Shown here one piece after another: positions 1-10,668 of a DNA stretch of 64,000 nt. Numbering within the stretch: position 1 is the first letter of the stretch; every line of letters starts with the position of its first letter. Position numbers and translations under genes: made by a program. Below the pieces are notes generated by a model. It had not been told where the DNA came from. It saw only the letters and a program-made list of their open reading frames with translations, and ran no database searches. The stretch covers positions 1-64,000 of the forward strand of contig JAXGGA010005845.1 in assembly GCA_038373865.1 (NCBI GenBank). The letters run 5' to 3'. The stretch comes from Uloborus plumipes (Eukaryota > Arthropoda > Arachnida > Araneae > Uloboridae).

Positions 1-579
1 CACTAAAGAACATACTTTCAGATGAATAATAAAAAAATGTAGTTTTTAAAATGGAAAAATTTAACTTAGAAACTAGAAAAAACCTTAATTAAACAAGGAA
101 AAATCTTAATTTTGAGTAATTTCCAAGAGAAATAAATATAAAATGAGGGGAAAAACTTATATTTAGCTCTAATTATATACTTCATGCTTCATATTTTTCA
201 TCTTGATAATTTCTTAAAATTTAGCTTTCATTGTTTTCAAAACATGGAAAAAAAGCTATTTTTGAAGAAAATTATGAATTTTAAGCCTCGTTTGGGGTAC
301 CTAAATATTTTTTAACTTGGATAAATGATTTTTTAGGACATGTTGGGATCTAGGAGAAGCGTTTTATTAACATGAAATTTTGAATTTCCGAAAAAAGTTT
401 TTTTCGATTTGGCCTAGTAAAAAAGGGCTAGTTCGCACTTTCGGACGCAAGTCGGCACAGGTTACCGTTGTTCAAATTGCATGATTTTTTTTTTTTGCAA
501 TTGTTTTGATCTAAAAGGAAAAAAAATAAGAGGGTATGCGTTACAAAATTCCGACTTTCGGTTTTTTTGGGACACCCTA
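1..579. mobile_element. Right end of a TIR element, left end outside window
   Basis: The segment ends in GGGACACCCTA at 569-579, the reverse complement of the terminus TAGGGTGTCCC, preceded by a T/A-rich subterminal stretch. That resembles the ends of other TIR elements in this window. The matching left terminus is not in view, so neither the target duplication nor the family can be settled. No reading frame of note lies in it. Confidence 0.35.
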
Positions 580-892
580 ATGTACATATACGTATGATAA
601 AAACAAATAAGAAAGAAAGAAAGAGTCAGGCAGAGGTTTTATTTTTCCTTTCCTTCGCGTTCTGCTGCTTGTTGGCTGTGTCTACGCGGCCAAAGAGAAT
701 CGCTACACAGAGATAAATTTCCGTTAGAACATTTTGTAAATATGTTAGAATTTCTTAGAGCTATGATTAAATGCACGTATTTACGTGCATTCGAATTCGA
801 AGATTAAAATGAAGAATTAATCCATTTTTGTGAACTTAAGGTGAAATCCAAGACTGAAAAACTGTGAATTCTGTCGTGTCGACGTAAACAAG
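580..892 (+). promoter_or_regulatory. Putative promoter and 5' UTR of the candidate exon
   Basis: This stretch lies between the element end at 579 and the ATG at 893. It is less A/T-biased than its surroundings, particularly around 650-710 where several CG dinucleotides occur. It shows no transposon ends. A transcription start here is inferred only from the exon-like sequence that follows; no clear TATA box or initiator was identified. Confidence 0.2.
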
Positions 893-1025
893 ATGTCCGC
901 CATTCAAATGGTTGATGATGATGATGATGAAAACTTGGAGTCGCAATGCGCAGACGCAGGCTATCAGGGGTGCCTTTCAGATGTCTCACTGAGCATTCGC
1001 AAGCCTAAAGGGTGGGCGCTGCAGA
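893..1025 (+). CDS. Candidate first coding exon of a host gene
   Basis: An ATG at 893 in a fair context (AACAAG before it) opens 44 codons plus one base. The predicted peptide starts MSAIQMV, has an acidic run D8-D12 followed by E13, and ends IRKPKGWALQ. The base composition is close to half G+C, unlike the AT-rich surroundings. At 1026 the sequence GTAAGT forms a consensus 5' splice donor after CAGA, leaving the exon in phase 1. Without splicing the frame closes at TAA 1034-1036, giving only 47 codons. No family was recognised and no acceptor or second exon was found; everything downstream is transposon-dominated, which fits a long first intron. Alternatively it is a chance frame. Codon content, ATG context and donor together make it the best host-gene candidate in the window. 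Confidence 0.35.
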
Positions 1026-1149
1026 GTAAGTATTAAGCACCCTCTGAGAGGCCTTTTGGTACGCTAAGAGCATTTCAAACTCGCTATGTCACCCCATTGC
1101 ACTTTGCTTTCACCCCAGCTTTTTTATTGGCACCCCTGCGGCACCCGTA

Positions 1150-1443
1150 GTTTTAACAGTGTATTTTATGCTTTTTCATGCCAGCAAGCATCGCATGCTA
1201 GGAGCTAGCTTGCACAATAATAGCAAAGCAAGCTATATGCAAGCATCTTATGCTTAATTGCCACTCAAGCTTGGTCAATAGCATGTATTGGTAGGTACCT
1301 CAGTATGCTATTTCATGCTGCTTTATGCTAGCAAACATCACATGCTAGGGAGCAAGCTTGCACAGTAATAGCATAGCAAGCTACATACAAGCTTCTTATG
1401 CTTTATTGCTACTCAAGCTTGTTCGATAGCGTATGGTGGTAGG
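1150..1443. repeat. Satellite units of about 155 bp, first block
   Basis: Nearly two units rich in AGCTTGC and GCATGCTAG palindromic words. A unit runs from the T-rich string TTTTTATGCTA through AAGCATCACATGCTAGGG, a TTGCACAGTAATAGCATAGC segment, CTTATGCTTAATTGC, and ends GGTGGTAGGTACCTCAGTA. Related blocks occur at 2761-2950, 27637-27757 and 28256-28318. The four blocks are one array separated by insertions. Confidence 0.85.
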
Positions 1444-2760
1444 CAGTGGCGTACTCAGGGGGCCTGTTCTTGCTGCAGCCCCCTACGAAAATTTTCAAAT
1501 CGAAATTTGTAACGTAAATTTTCAAAACGAATTTTGAAAATGTAAACTGAGTTTTATTTTTTCTAAATTTCCCTTTTTCTTAAAATCTCAAAATGAGAAA
1601 AGCTTTCAGAACAGATAATTAAGTATAGGACAATATTAAAAGAAATTTTTATATACAGAGTGTCCACTCCTATCGTGGCCCAATAGCTAATTTCTAAACT
1701 GTTAGAGATACGCATATAGTTCATTTAGGAAAAAATCTCTAAATTACGAAAGGAATTTTGGGTCTATTCAATGTTTTTCAAAAAATCAAATTTTGAAAGA
1801 GTTACGAAATTTAAATTTTTGTACAGCCCCCCAGTCCTATCAATCATATTTAGTTTAACATTCTTGACACTGTAACGTTTAAAACTTTTAAAAAAATTAC
1901 TGTTCTACGACAAAAATTGACCGAGTTATGACGTTTTGAAAAATCAAGATTTTGAAGGATTTCGCATACGGTCCCTTAAGCGATCTCTCGATGACGTCAT
2001 GAAATAATGCAAAATCTTGATTTTTCAAAACGTCATAACTCGGTCAATTTTTGTGGTAGAACAGTGATTTTTTTTTTAGTTTTAAACGTTACAGTGTCAA
2101 GAATATTTTACTAAATATGATTGATAGGACTGGGGGGCTGTATAAAAATTTAAATTTCGTAACTCTTTCAAAATTTGATTTTTTGAAAAACATTGAATAT
2201 ACCCAAAATTCCTTTCGTAATTTGGAGATTTTTTTCCTAAAGAAACTATATGCTTATCTTTAACGGTTTAGATATTAGTTATTGGGCCACGATAGGAGTG
2301 GACACCGTGTATATAAAAGAAATATATATTTTTATTGCAAATCTATGTTTTAGAAATGCCAATTAATGTTTTTCAGTTATATAATTGTGTTAAATAATTT
2401 TCAGGATATTGAATTGAAACCCAGAATTGGGAACAATAGTAAAATAAACTGTAAAACTAACATTATTAGAGCGTTAATTTGAGGAAATAAAGTAAAAAAG
2501 TGTTTCAGCTACACCTCTTTCAATGAAGAATTTTGTTAATTTAAATGTATCATTCTCTGTGTCCATCAAAACGCTTTCCTAACAATTTTAATAACAAAAA
2601 AATATTGATGATGTATTTTTGTCTACTTAAATAGGCAGCATTAAAGCAAAAATTCACGACATTTACTTTTCTTAGCTGCATTTCATGAGGTGACCCCCCC
2701 CCCCTCTTGAAGAGTCTTGACTCAGCCCCCCTTGAAATGATTTGCCTGAGTACGCCACTG
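1444..2760. mobile_element. Non-autonomous hAT-like element with TSD GTGGTAGG
   Basis: The ends are CAGTGGCGTACTCAGG and its reverse complement CCTGAGTACGCCACTG. The 8-bp duplication GTGGTAGG flanks it perfectly (1436-1443 and 2761-2768), as expected for the hAT superfamily. It interrupts a satellite unit, and removing it restores the unit. It carries no transposase and contains a nested TA-flanked palindrome at 1656-2309. A C-tract lies near its right end (around 2694-2704). Confidence 0.9.
1656..2309. mobile_element. TA-flanked palindromic MITE of mariner type
   Basis: The two arms are near-perfect inverted copies, starting CAGAGTGTCCACTCC at the left and ending in the complement of CACGGTGTCCACTCC at the right. 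TA dinucleotides flank it (1654-1655 and 2310-2311). The centre lies near 1980-2000. The right-hand portion from 8196 to 8512 is the same sequence, which ties this MITE to the mariner-like element whose transposase fragment is at 3125-3490. Confidence 0.85.
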
Positions 2761-2950
2761 GTGGTAGGTACCTCAGTATGCTATTTTATGCTTTTTTATG
2801 CTTGCAAGCATCACATGCTAGGGAGCTAGCTTGCACAGTTATAGCATAGCAAGCTATACAAGCATCTTATGCTTAATTACTGCTTAAGCTTGTTCAAAAG
2901 CATGTGGTGGTAGGTACCTCCAGTAAGCTTTTTTATGCTTTTTTATGCTA
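2761..2950. repeat. Satellite units, second block
   Basis: This continues the unit interrupted at 1443 and begins the next one. It stops at TTTTTATGCTA (2940-2950), where the CACTGTT element is inserted at a TA. The unit resumes after 27638 with GTAAGCATTGCATGCTAG, which corresponds to GCAAGCATCACATGCTAG of intact units. Confidence 0.85.
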
Positions 2951-3124
2951 CACTGTTAAAAAAATGTCATGAAAATAACGGGAAAATATACGGCAGCTGA
3001 GTTGCCGGAGTTTTTCCGTTTCGTTAATTATATTTCCGTGATTTTGAAAAAACTCCGTTCGTCATTTTTCCGTTCGTCATTCCAGTCACTACACAGGCAG
3101 TTGTTTCCAACTCGCTGATGCACA

Positions 3125-3490
3125 ATGCCGACCTTGAAAGACAGATCTGTGTTAGTGAAACTTTTTCACCAGGGCACGATATTTATGCAGGATGGTGCAC
3201 CTCCTCATATTCTTCGTGGCATTCAACAGATGTTACGTTTCCCAACAGCTTGGCCTCCTCGCTCGCCTGATCTCACCCCGTGTGATTTTTGGTTATGGGG
3301 ATTCTTAAAGGATCAATTGTATCGAGAACATCCAACAACCTTGGCACATCTGAAAGACGCAATCAGTGGTCATGTTCGTGGAATTAGCGTGGACTTACTG
3401 CGTTCAGCTGTGGAACACACTGCTTTACGAATGGAAGAATTGTGGGGAACCACGGCACACATACAGAACATCTGTAGAATGTCTTGGTAA
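3125..3490 (+). pseudogene. Mariner-like transposase, C-terminal fragment
   Basis: This 121-codon open frame encodes the C-terminal half of a DDE transposase of the IS630-Tc1-mariner superfamily, the enzyme that cuts and joins TIR ends at TA dinucleotides. Visible motifs are QDGAPPH (second catalytic Asp, D23), WPPRSPDLTPCDFWLWG (third acidic residue, D54) and FLKDQLY. The N-terminal HTH domains and the first catalytic Asp are absent. Spacing between the two Asp is 30 residues, shorter than in related full-length proteins as I recall them, which suggests an internal in-frame deletion between ILRGIQQML and RFPTAW. It sits just inside the left end of the CACTGTT element. The frame is open only because it is short; it cannot make an active enzyme. 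Confidence 0.85.
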
Positions 3491-4201
3491 TCTGCAGCGC
3501 CACCTATCAGCAACTTTTTGTACTATTTTTTTTTTCATTAATTAATCTCGAGCGCATGGTCTGAAGTGTCTGTTTTCGAAATTTCATCACCCTCTTGACC
3601 CATACAGCGTCCTGCACAGGGGATCTCGCAGGGGCGGACTGGCTCCCCCATGAGGGTGCTAACCCAAACCTCCAAAGGGCGCACTTCAAAATAGCCCCCC
3701 CCCCACACACACACACATTTTCTGCGGCAATTATCCGCAAGGGTCTCGGTTTTTTTACAGCAAAATTAAATTTGGTATAATATATGTTACAGAAGAGTGC
3801 TTTGTCGCACTACTATTCCTTTACAGATTGTATGTGCGTCAAAACTTACAACACAAATGTGTAATCCTGTTCCTATCTTCATTGTTTGTAACACTTTTTA
3901 CACACAATTCGATAAATTTTAAGCAAAACACAATTTTTATATTCTTTTTATCACTTATTTTTAGCCCTTTTTCGTTATCCGCGATGCCTGTGCTCCCCAA
4001 TTGCGCGGATAATTGGGAGTATACCGTAGTTAAATTATAAGTTAAAAACCTGCATAAAAAATGGGTGTGAATATTTGGGTGTGGGTGAGTATGCTTCTTA
4101 TACAAATCTACAGTTTGCGCCGGATCTTTACCAAATTTCGTACTAAAGTCCTTAGCTGCTCAAAAATTCACATTGAAGAATTTCGGAACATCGTCGGAAC
4201 T

Positions 4202-4202
<1 letters not shown>

Positions 4203-4232
<30 letters not shown>
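4203..4232. repeat. Poly-A tract of about 30 bases
   Basis: A homopolymer run inside the hAT element. It may mark the 3' end of a retroposed sequence, but no flanking duplication was found. Confidence 0.7.
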
Positions 4233-4235
<3 letters not shown>

Positions 4236-4744
4236 AAAGAGGTCTAATTTAAATTTTGAGTCATACTGCCTGGTTAGCCAATTTCATAGGATTACATTAG
4301 GGAAATAACAACAATAAGTTTCCGTCGGGTCTTTGCCAAATTTGTCACAAAGGTTTTTTAATACTCAGAAATTTCATATAGAGGGGGAGATAGGTGTGTT
4401 TAAAAAAATCCAATAAGGTCTCAATTTAAATTTTAAAATAGCTATTCTTTCACTTTGGCGTGAAATTGTACACAATTTTTTCTTTTATTTGAGCCTGAAT
4501 GGTGAACATGCGTCTTTTGGCAAAACTTTTATTTTCACGGTAGACCGTGCAATGCCTGAGAAAACAGATATTAATATACAATGACGATGTTTATTCCTCT
4601 CATTTCTCAATGAAAGTTATATTTTTTTCGAGCGTGTTACATTCTGAAATGTTTTACGGAAATTTTTTACTTACTCTCATGCAGGGTCTCGTATAAAGCG
4701 TAAATAATAATAAAAGCAAAATCTAGATAAAATCATCTTTATTA

Positions 4745-5876
4745 AATTGACTAGCTGCGTGGTCCGGCGAGGCACGGGCTACCTCTGTATAAATGTACTA
4801 TTCAACACAATACCCAACATAAAAATACCACGCACTTTTATTATGTGTTTAGATAAGTACCCATGTTGTACTAAACCATGACAAATCAAATTATTTATTT
4901 AGATTAGTAACTATATGCATCTATTAAAAAAAGTTAGACGCATTTGAAGCCAACGTATATATGTGCTACATAAGGAAAAAAACGTTAAAAGAATAATTAA
5001 ACACTACCCAATATAAAAATACTATGCAATTAAATTATATGTTTAGTACCAATGATACAAAATAGTAAAAACGTTACAAAAGTATGACGAATCATATTAT
5101 TTACTTAGATTAGTAACTATCTTAAATCATTAAAAAAAAAGTTTGACTCATTTGAAACCTACTTACCTACCTATTACATAAGAAAAAAAAGTCAAAAGAA
5201 TAAGAAAACAATACCCTATATAAATATACTATGGTTTTAAATTATATGCTTAGTTGAGTACCAGAGGTACACTATAATAATAAAGTTATGAAGAACAACC
5301 ACAAATGAAGATCAAATACTAAAAATAGAGAAATAAGGAAGACAAAAGTAAATAGAAAAATCCTACAAAACAAATTGTATACCTGAATATCAAAGAAAAA
5401 TACGAAAAACATTCCGTTATCTGAGCCATGTGGCAAGAGGCAAGACTCTCGAGGCTAGAGCAATTGTCAACCAGCGCTCTCTACACAGTTGCTAAAAAAA
5501 TAATTTTTACGAACGACATCTCTCTAGAAGAGTGGAAACTAATCGACATTAAAAGGCAAGAGCAACTGCTTGATTGTCAACCATTGAATGTAGAGGGCGC
5601 CTCCACAGTTGCAAAAGCTTAGCAATACTCTTTATGAGCGCCATCTTTCGAGAAGAGAGGAAACTAATTCTTTTCGTAGAGTTTATTATTTTTTACATTA
5701 TTATTTTTAGTTATAACAATAACTCCTATAGCCTGAAAACTTCCTGGATAAATGGACTATTCAAGAGAAAAAGAATTTTTCAAATCGAACCAGTAGTTCC
5801 TGAGATTAGCGCGTTCAAGAAAGCAAACAAACAAACAAACTCTACAGCTTTATATTATTAGTATAGATTTAAGGCT
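4745..5876. repeat. Dispersed repeat ending in an (AAAC)n and TTAGTATAGAT tail
   Basis: The left end is GACTAGCTGCGTGGTCCGGC; the right end has AGCGCGTTCAAG, an AAACAAAC run and TATTATTAGTATAGAT. Both ends recall widespread arthropod dispersed repeats (RTE-like LINE tails or related non-autonomous elements). The 270 bp from 5420 to 5690 contain two degenerate copies of an AAGAGTGGAAACTAAT-type segment. No coding domain was recognised. The family is uncertain. Confidence 0.5.
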
Positions 5877-6889
5877 AAAAAGATGAAATCCTTTAAAATA
5901 ATACACCAATAAATAAAACTTTCTGTTCACAGTAATACATCTCGCTCTATTTTAAACGCGTTTATTTTCATTGAAAAAATTAAAGTTACTTCTTTAGCTA
6001 CAATTTCTTTGTCCTCTGGTACTTAACAAAAATTGAGGTTACTTATTTGAGATTTCTGTCTCAAACGCTTTTAAAAATTCTAGATTCTGTATTCTTAAAC
6101 AAATTAAGAATCTGACCTAACTGTTATGAGTTAAACCCTCCAAAACCATTGCTAGTACTTTCCAAACTTGTCTCTCATTAGTCAGATAATCATGTGAATT
6201 CGGAAGTTTGAAAAAGAAATAAATAATTTTCATAATTTGCGAGCCCTCCTCATTGTGTTAAAACCGATTTTGTAAAACAATAAAAGATCGTTACAATGCA
6301 CACCATGAAACACGTTTATAGATTTAAATAAAATACAATTTTAACCATTATTCACAAATAAATGGGCTTCATAACAGAGCTTCATCCTGCACTAAATGGT
6401 TACATATTAGCTGTTGTGTTTAAAATACAGAAATTGTTTTTTTCAATTTATTGTTTACCTTCGAAAATTTGCGCGATTTATAAAGAATTATGGTGTGCGT
6501 TTATATAGATTCAGCGGTTTAAGGGCTGTATTTTACTTATTGCTGTTTTGATGATCCTCTTACTATTAAAATGCTCATGAAAATAGGAAGGAGCCAATCA
6601 ATCAACTAACACAATACTCAATAAATCATTATTTAATTTTATTTTAGGCAAAACTAAACATTTTTGTCGGTAGTACACGTTTTTCAGTGCAATACAATTC
6701 AATTGCTTACTCATGCAGCTTTCTGACATCATAAAAATACCTGTCTGAAGAATCTTTTGACAACCGATTTCTCTAACCAACATCACCACACATAATTTCG
6801 TAACCTCAGCCTCAGTCAAGGTAGATTGACACTTTGACTTCACACACACACAAAAGAGAGGAAAACGCACAAAAATAAGAGCGCTCACT

Positions 6890-8187
6890 TTGGTTTAAGA
6901 CCGTACTACTGTCTGTTTGCGTATTGTGCGCCTGGGAGCCACGGAAGCTTCCATCTGAAAAAGGGGAGATAAGTTTAAGATGCGCACTACCCGATGCCTT
7001 CAGCTTTTGTTCGCTTACTACTTCCTCGTTGCTTTTCCCCCCTATTTCGAGAAAGTCTGAAGAGACTTGGCGCGTGCGCAGGTGTCTCGGAGGTCGCACG
7101 AAAAAATTTTAGACAGTACATATCCCTTTTGAGGTGCTATGAATTCAAAGTTTATTTTTTACGCTATTCATTTAAACCTTGTTCTGAAACTTTTATTAAG
7201 TACTTCACGCGCTTCGAGTGAAAAAAAAAAAAAAAACACCAAAGGAGCACAGGTTTGAAGGAGCAAAGACGCATAGCCCAGAGGAAGATGTTTTTTTCTT
7301 TGGTTAAAGGTCCTCCTTCCAGACTACCTATCACCTCTGGGGGCGTGTGGGGGTCAATGAATTAAAGTGAATTACAGCACCACATTAATTATAATCCCCT
7401 GCAGCAAACTTTTATAGACTGTTTCATTCGCTTCGAATTAAAAGAAGGGGGGGGGAGGGCACACAAGTCAACTAGATTCGAGGGTGCAATGACACATAGG
7501 CCGGAGGGCGCTCACTTTGGATCAAGCCCCCCCCCCCCCCCCTCCGACTGGACTGCCTTGTTTCATACCCTCCGAAAGTAATGTGGAAAAAAACTAAGGC
7601 GCACCAGCGCACAGGTTCGAGGGCGCAAGGGCGTACAACCCAGAAGGAGCTGAGTTTTTTTTTAGCAAAGATCCCCCTTTCTGACAACCTATAACGTCTG
7701 TGATGCAATAAATAAAAGTTAATTATAACAGGTACATTATTGAATATAACCATTTTCTTCAATCTTTTATAGATTGCTTTCCTTGCTTCGAACGTAAAGA
7801 TTAAAAAGAAAGGGGGGGGGGGGATTAAAAAAAATGGCTTTGTTCACGGCGCAAGGACGCACATACCGGAGGGCGCTAACTTTGGATTAGATCCCCCTTA
7901 AAGACCACCTATCACTTCTGGGGTACAATAAGAACCGCCTTCTGATAATACTTATTGACTACTTTTTACATGTTCCAAACGGGAAAAAAGGAAAAGATAA
8001 GTAATTTACTAAAGTTGAAGGCGCACTGGCAGTGTGTGTGTGAGGGGGGGGGGGTTGCTGTTCAAACTGTTAGGGGTTGCTTTCAAACCTTTAAAATTAA
8101 AAAAAAAGTTTTGAGGGCGCAAGGGCGTACAGGTCGGAGGGCGCATCTGCCCGCGGGCAGGTGGCCTCTACGGCCAGTCCGCCTCTG
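6890..8187. repeat. Degenerate tandem repeats, G/C-tract rich, subterminal in the hAT element
   Basis: Several diverged copies of a unit of roughly 250-350 bp recur. Their shared words are GAGGGCGCAAGGGCGTACA, ACCTATCACTTCTGGGG and TTTATAGACTG. Runs of C or G (a 17-base C run near 7527-7543; G runs near 7448, 7812 and 8046) sit at comparable places in the copies. No gene is seen. The open frames here arise from the low-complexity repeat. Confidence 0.6.
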
Positions 8188-8508
8188 GGATCTCGATGAC
8201 GTCATGAAACAATGCAAAATCTTGATTTTTCAAAACTTCATAACTCGGTCAATTTTTGTGGTAGAAGAGTGATTTTTTTTTAGTTTTAAACGGTACAGTG
8301 TCAAGAATGTTTTACTAAATATGATTGATAGGACTGGGGGGCTGTATAAAAATTTAAATTTCGTAATTCTTTCAAAATTTGATTTTTTGAAAAACATTGA
8401 ATAGACCCGAAATTCCTTTCGTAATTTGGAGATTTTTTCCTAAATAAACTATATGCTTATCTCTAACGGTTTAGAAATTAGCTATTGGTCCACGATTGCA
8501 CTGGACAC

Positions 8509-8512
<4 letters not shown>

Positions 8513-8541
<29 letters not shown>
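8513..8541. repeat. (TA)n microsatellite
   Basis: A run of TA dinucleotides between the mariner right end and the inverted reverse-transcriptase element. Confidence 0.95.
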
Positions 8542-8543
<2 letters not shown>

Positions 8544-9156
8544 AAAAGAGACAATAATAGCTCATGAAGAGTAACTGTGCATAAATTGGAGTAACAGAAA
8601 TAAATAGAACAACAATGAGAAACATCAGGAAAAACCATTTAAAACTACTTGAAATTTAAAACTAACATGTAAAACATCAACATGGGTAATGCGCTGCTTA
8701 ATCTTCAGAGGGCAGGAGCAGCATATAGATTTTTTAGATTTAGCTTTGCAGGTTTCATGAGTGTTTGTTTGAAATAAGTCATCAGTGATTAATAAACTTG
8801 ATTAGCTTTTGCTTTTTAATCTTTGAAAGATTAAGAACTTTAAAAGTATAAAATTTATGCCACTAATTTATTTTATAATGTTTGTACTGAATTTGAATTT
8901 AAAATGCTGACAAATTACAATCCAATGCACCCTGCCCTTACCTGGAAAGCAAAAAAACGTGCACATACCCAAAATAATTCAATTCCATTGTCCAAGAGGC
9001 AGTCCTTTTTCGTTCCACTCTAACACTCCGTGTCTGCTCACTTCCAGTCAACACCGCTCAGCAGTAGAGTTTAGGTGCAGCCTATCATAAAAGCTGGGAG
9101 CACGGTTTGTTGCCAATATGCAGTACTTGGGGAAGAAACTATATACTGTCTGCCTG

Positions 9157-9855
9157 TCACATGGAATTCTTGAAAAAATTAGCATAATGTAAAATAAAAT
9201 CTATCGGATAATTGTTGTAATAAAATAATGTAGCAGCAAATTTAAAAATCTGCTTTTCATAATCATTTTTGTTGTTGCATATTTTATGAAATCTCGAAAT
9301 TTGTCCTAAAATAATATTAATGAAAATTTTTTTATGCAAATTGCTGTAAAAGTGTGGCATACTTTGTGTAAAAAAATTAAAACTGTTTCTTTTATCGTAA
9401 ATATCGAGAAAGATGTTCTGTTCAAAAATTTTGATGGAAATGTCCAGAAAGTTGGCAAACTGATTATTTTCATTTGCTTTATTCAGTTGGAGTGTCTGAG
9501 GATAGACTAGATGAAATTCTTCCTCCATATTTTTGTTGAAAACCAGAATGTCGTAGATGTATCTAAAAATATTTAATTTAATGTTCTTATTGATAATATA
9601 TTTGAATTCATAATAGAATAAAAACAAATTTGCTGCAGAGCTGGAATAGTTCGTGCCCATGCCAATACCATGAATTTGCTTGAAGATTAAATTATTAAAA
9701 GTTACAAAATTATTAAAAATACAGAAATGACATAGGCTTTCAAAAAAGAGACACCTAAATTTCACAAAGATCCTGTAAAATTCAGTTTTATTTGTTCCAC
9801 TACTAATTGTTTTGGTAAATGTTACAATGTAAAATTGCAGGCTTTTCTTAAGCAA
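9157..9855 (-). pseudogene. Reverse transcriptase copy with a substituted catalytic Asp
   Basis: This is the left-arm copy of the reverse transcriptase, read on the minus strand. From FFESLCHFC onward it matches the plus-strand copy at 9835-10668 almost residue for residue, but lacks the upstream SFDFENLF motif because the arm ends there. The catalytic box reads YIYD instead of YIDD (codon complement at 9553-9555), replacing the first active-site Asp with Tyr, so it cannot polymerise. Its first 37 or so residues are unrelated spacer sequence. It is a dead copy kept by the inverted arrangement. Confidence 0.75.
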
Positions 9856-10668
9856 ATTTATATTTTTTTAAAAAACAAATACAGGCACTCCAGCTATTTT
9901 TGGAGCATTGATAATAGTTACGAAGTTGTACAAAAATTAAAGCATAAACCAAAATCAGTGTATTCTTTTGATTTTGAAAATTTATTTTGTAACATACCAG
10001 TCGAAGACTTATATAATACATTGTTAAAGATTTTTGATACGTTTTACATTGGAATCGAACTTGGTATCGATCGTAACTTTTTTGAAAGCCTATGTCATTT
10101 CTGTATTTTTAATAATTTTGTAACTTTTAATAATTTAATCTTCAAGCAAATTCATGGTATTGGCATGGGCACGAACTATTCCAGCTCTGCAGCAAATTTG
10201 TTTTTATTCTATTATGAATTCAAATATATTATCAATAAGAACATTAAATTAAATATTTTTAGATACATCGACGACATTCTGGTTTTCAACAAAAATATGG
10301 AGGAAGAATTTCATCTTGTCTATCCTCAGACACTCCAACTGAATAAAGCAAATGAAAATAATCAGTTTGCCAACTTTCTGGACATTTCCATCAAAATTTT
10401 TGAACAGAACATCTTTCTCGATATTTACGATAAAAGAAACAGTTTTAATTTTTTTACACAAAGTATGCCACACTTTTACAGCAATTTGCATAAAAAAGTT
10501 TTCATTAATATTATTTTAGGACAAATTTCGAGATTTCATAAAATATGCAACAACAAAAATGATTATGAAAAGCAGATTTTTAAATTTGCTGCTACATTAT
10601 TTTATTACAACAATTATCCGATAGATTTTATTTTACATTATGCTAATGTTTTCAAGAATTCCATGTGA
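9835..10668 (+). CDS. Penelope-like reverse transcriptase (partial)
   Basis: This 277-codon open frame encodes the palm region of a reverse transcriptase, which copies element RNA into DNA at the insertion site. Motifs in order: YFWSIDNS (21-28), motif A SFDFENLF (44-51), QIHGIGMGTN (105-114, the B-like box), RYIDDILVF (143-151, catalytic D146 and D147), FLDISIK and YDKRNSFNFF. These match a widespread family with YFWS-ENS, SFDF-LYTNIP, GIPMGT and RYIDD boxes that I place with Penelope-like elements. The spacer supplies residues up to about 80; the rest lies in the right arm. The N terminus is shorter than in full proteins and no GIY-YIG endonuclease follows. The catalytic residues are intact, unlike the left-arm copy. 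Family placement is recalled, not searched. Confidence 0.72.
   Translation: MQAFLKQIYIFLKNKYRHSSYFWSIDNSYEVVQKLKHKPKSVYSFDFENLFCNIPVEDLYNTLLKIFDTFYIGIELGIDRNFFESLCHFCIFNNFVTFNNLIFKQIHGIGMGTNYSSSAANLFLFYYEFKYIINKNIKLNIFRYIDDILVFNKNMEEEFHLVYPQTLQLNKANENNQFANFLDISIKIFEQNIFLDIYDKRNSFNFFTQSMPHFYSNLHKKVFINIILGQISRFHKICNNKNDYEKQIFKFAATLFYYNNYPIDFILHYANVFKNSM

Larger units (their letters stand above)
3629..8187. mobile_element. hAT-like element, 4.56 kb, TSD GGATCTCG
   Basis: The ends are CAGGGGCGGACTGGCTCC and, at the right, the complement of CAGAGGCGGACTGGCC. The duplication GGATCTCG (3621-3628 and 8188-8195) is perfect and 8 bp long. It lies inside the mariner 3' region. No transposase was recognised. 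It holds a poly-A tract (4203-4232), a dispersed repeat (4745-5876) and degenerate subterminal tandem repeats (6890-8187). The words GGCGCAAGGGCG and GGAGGGCGC recur in the right third. Confidence 0.88.
3090..8512 (+). mobile_element. Mariner-like element, 5' truncated and split by a hAT insertion
   Basis: The 5' part is missing. The transposase 3' half (3125-3490) and 3' flank run to 3628. The element resumes at 8196 and ends at 8512 in the complement of CAGAGTGTCCAGTGC, followed by TA. The segment 8196-8512 matches the right arm of the MITE at 1656-2309, which also shares the GATCTC-TCGATGACGTC junction. The 8-bp duplication GGATCTCG at the break shows that the hAT element split a once continuous unit. 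Confidence 0.75.

Noticed and set aside
4061..4252. 63-codon frame ending in a lysine run
   Set aside because: It reads into a poly-A tract and has no recognisable domain.
6598..7112. Overlapping frames of 60-100 codons on both strands
   Set aside because: They lie in degenerate subterminal repeats of a hAT element and show no domain or family resemblance.
8735..8800. Hammerhead-ribozyme-like CTGATGA and GAAA words in the left arm of the Penelope-like element (minus strand)
   Set aside because: The 22 bases between CTGATGA and GAAA do not form a convincing stem II, and the right-arm copy has TGCTGA instead. Penelope-like elements can carry hammerheads, but this one is not supported.
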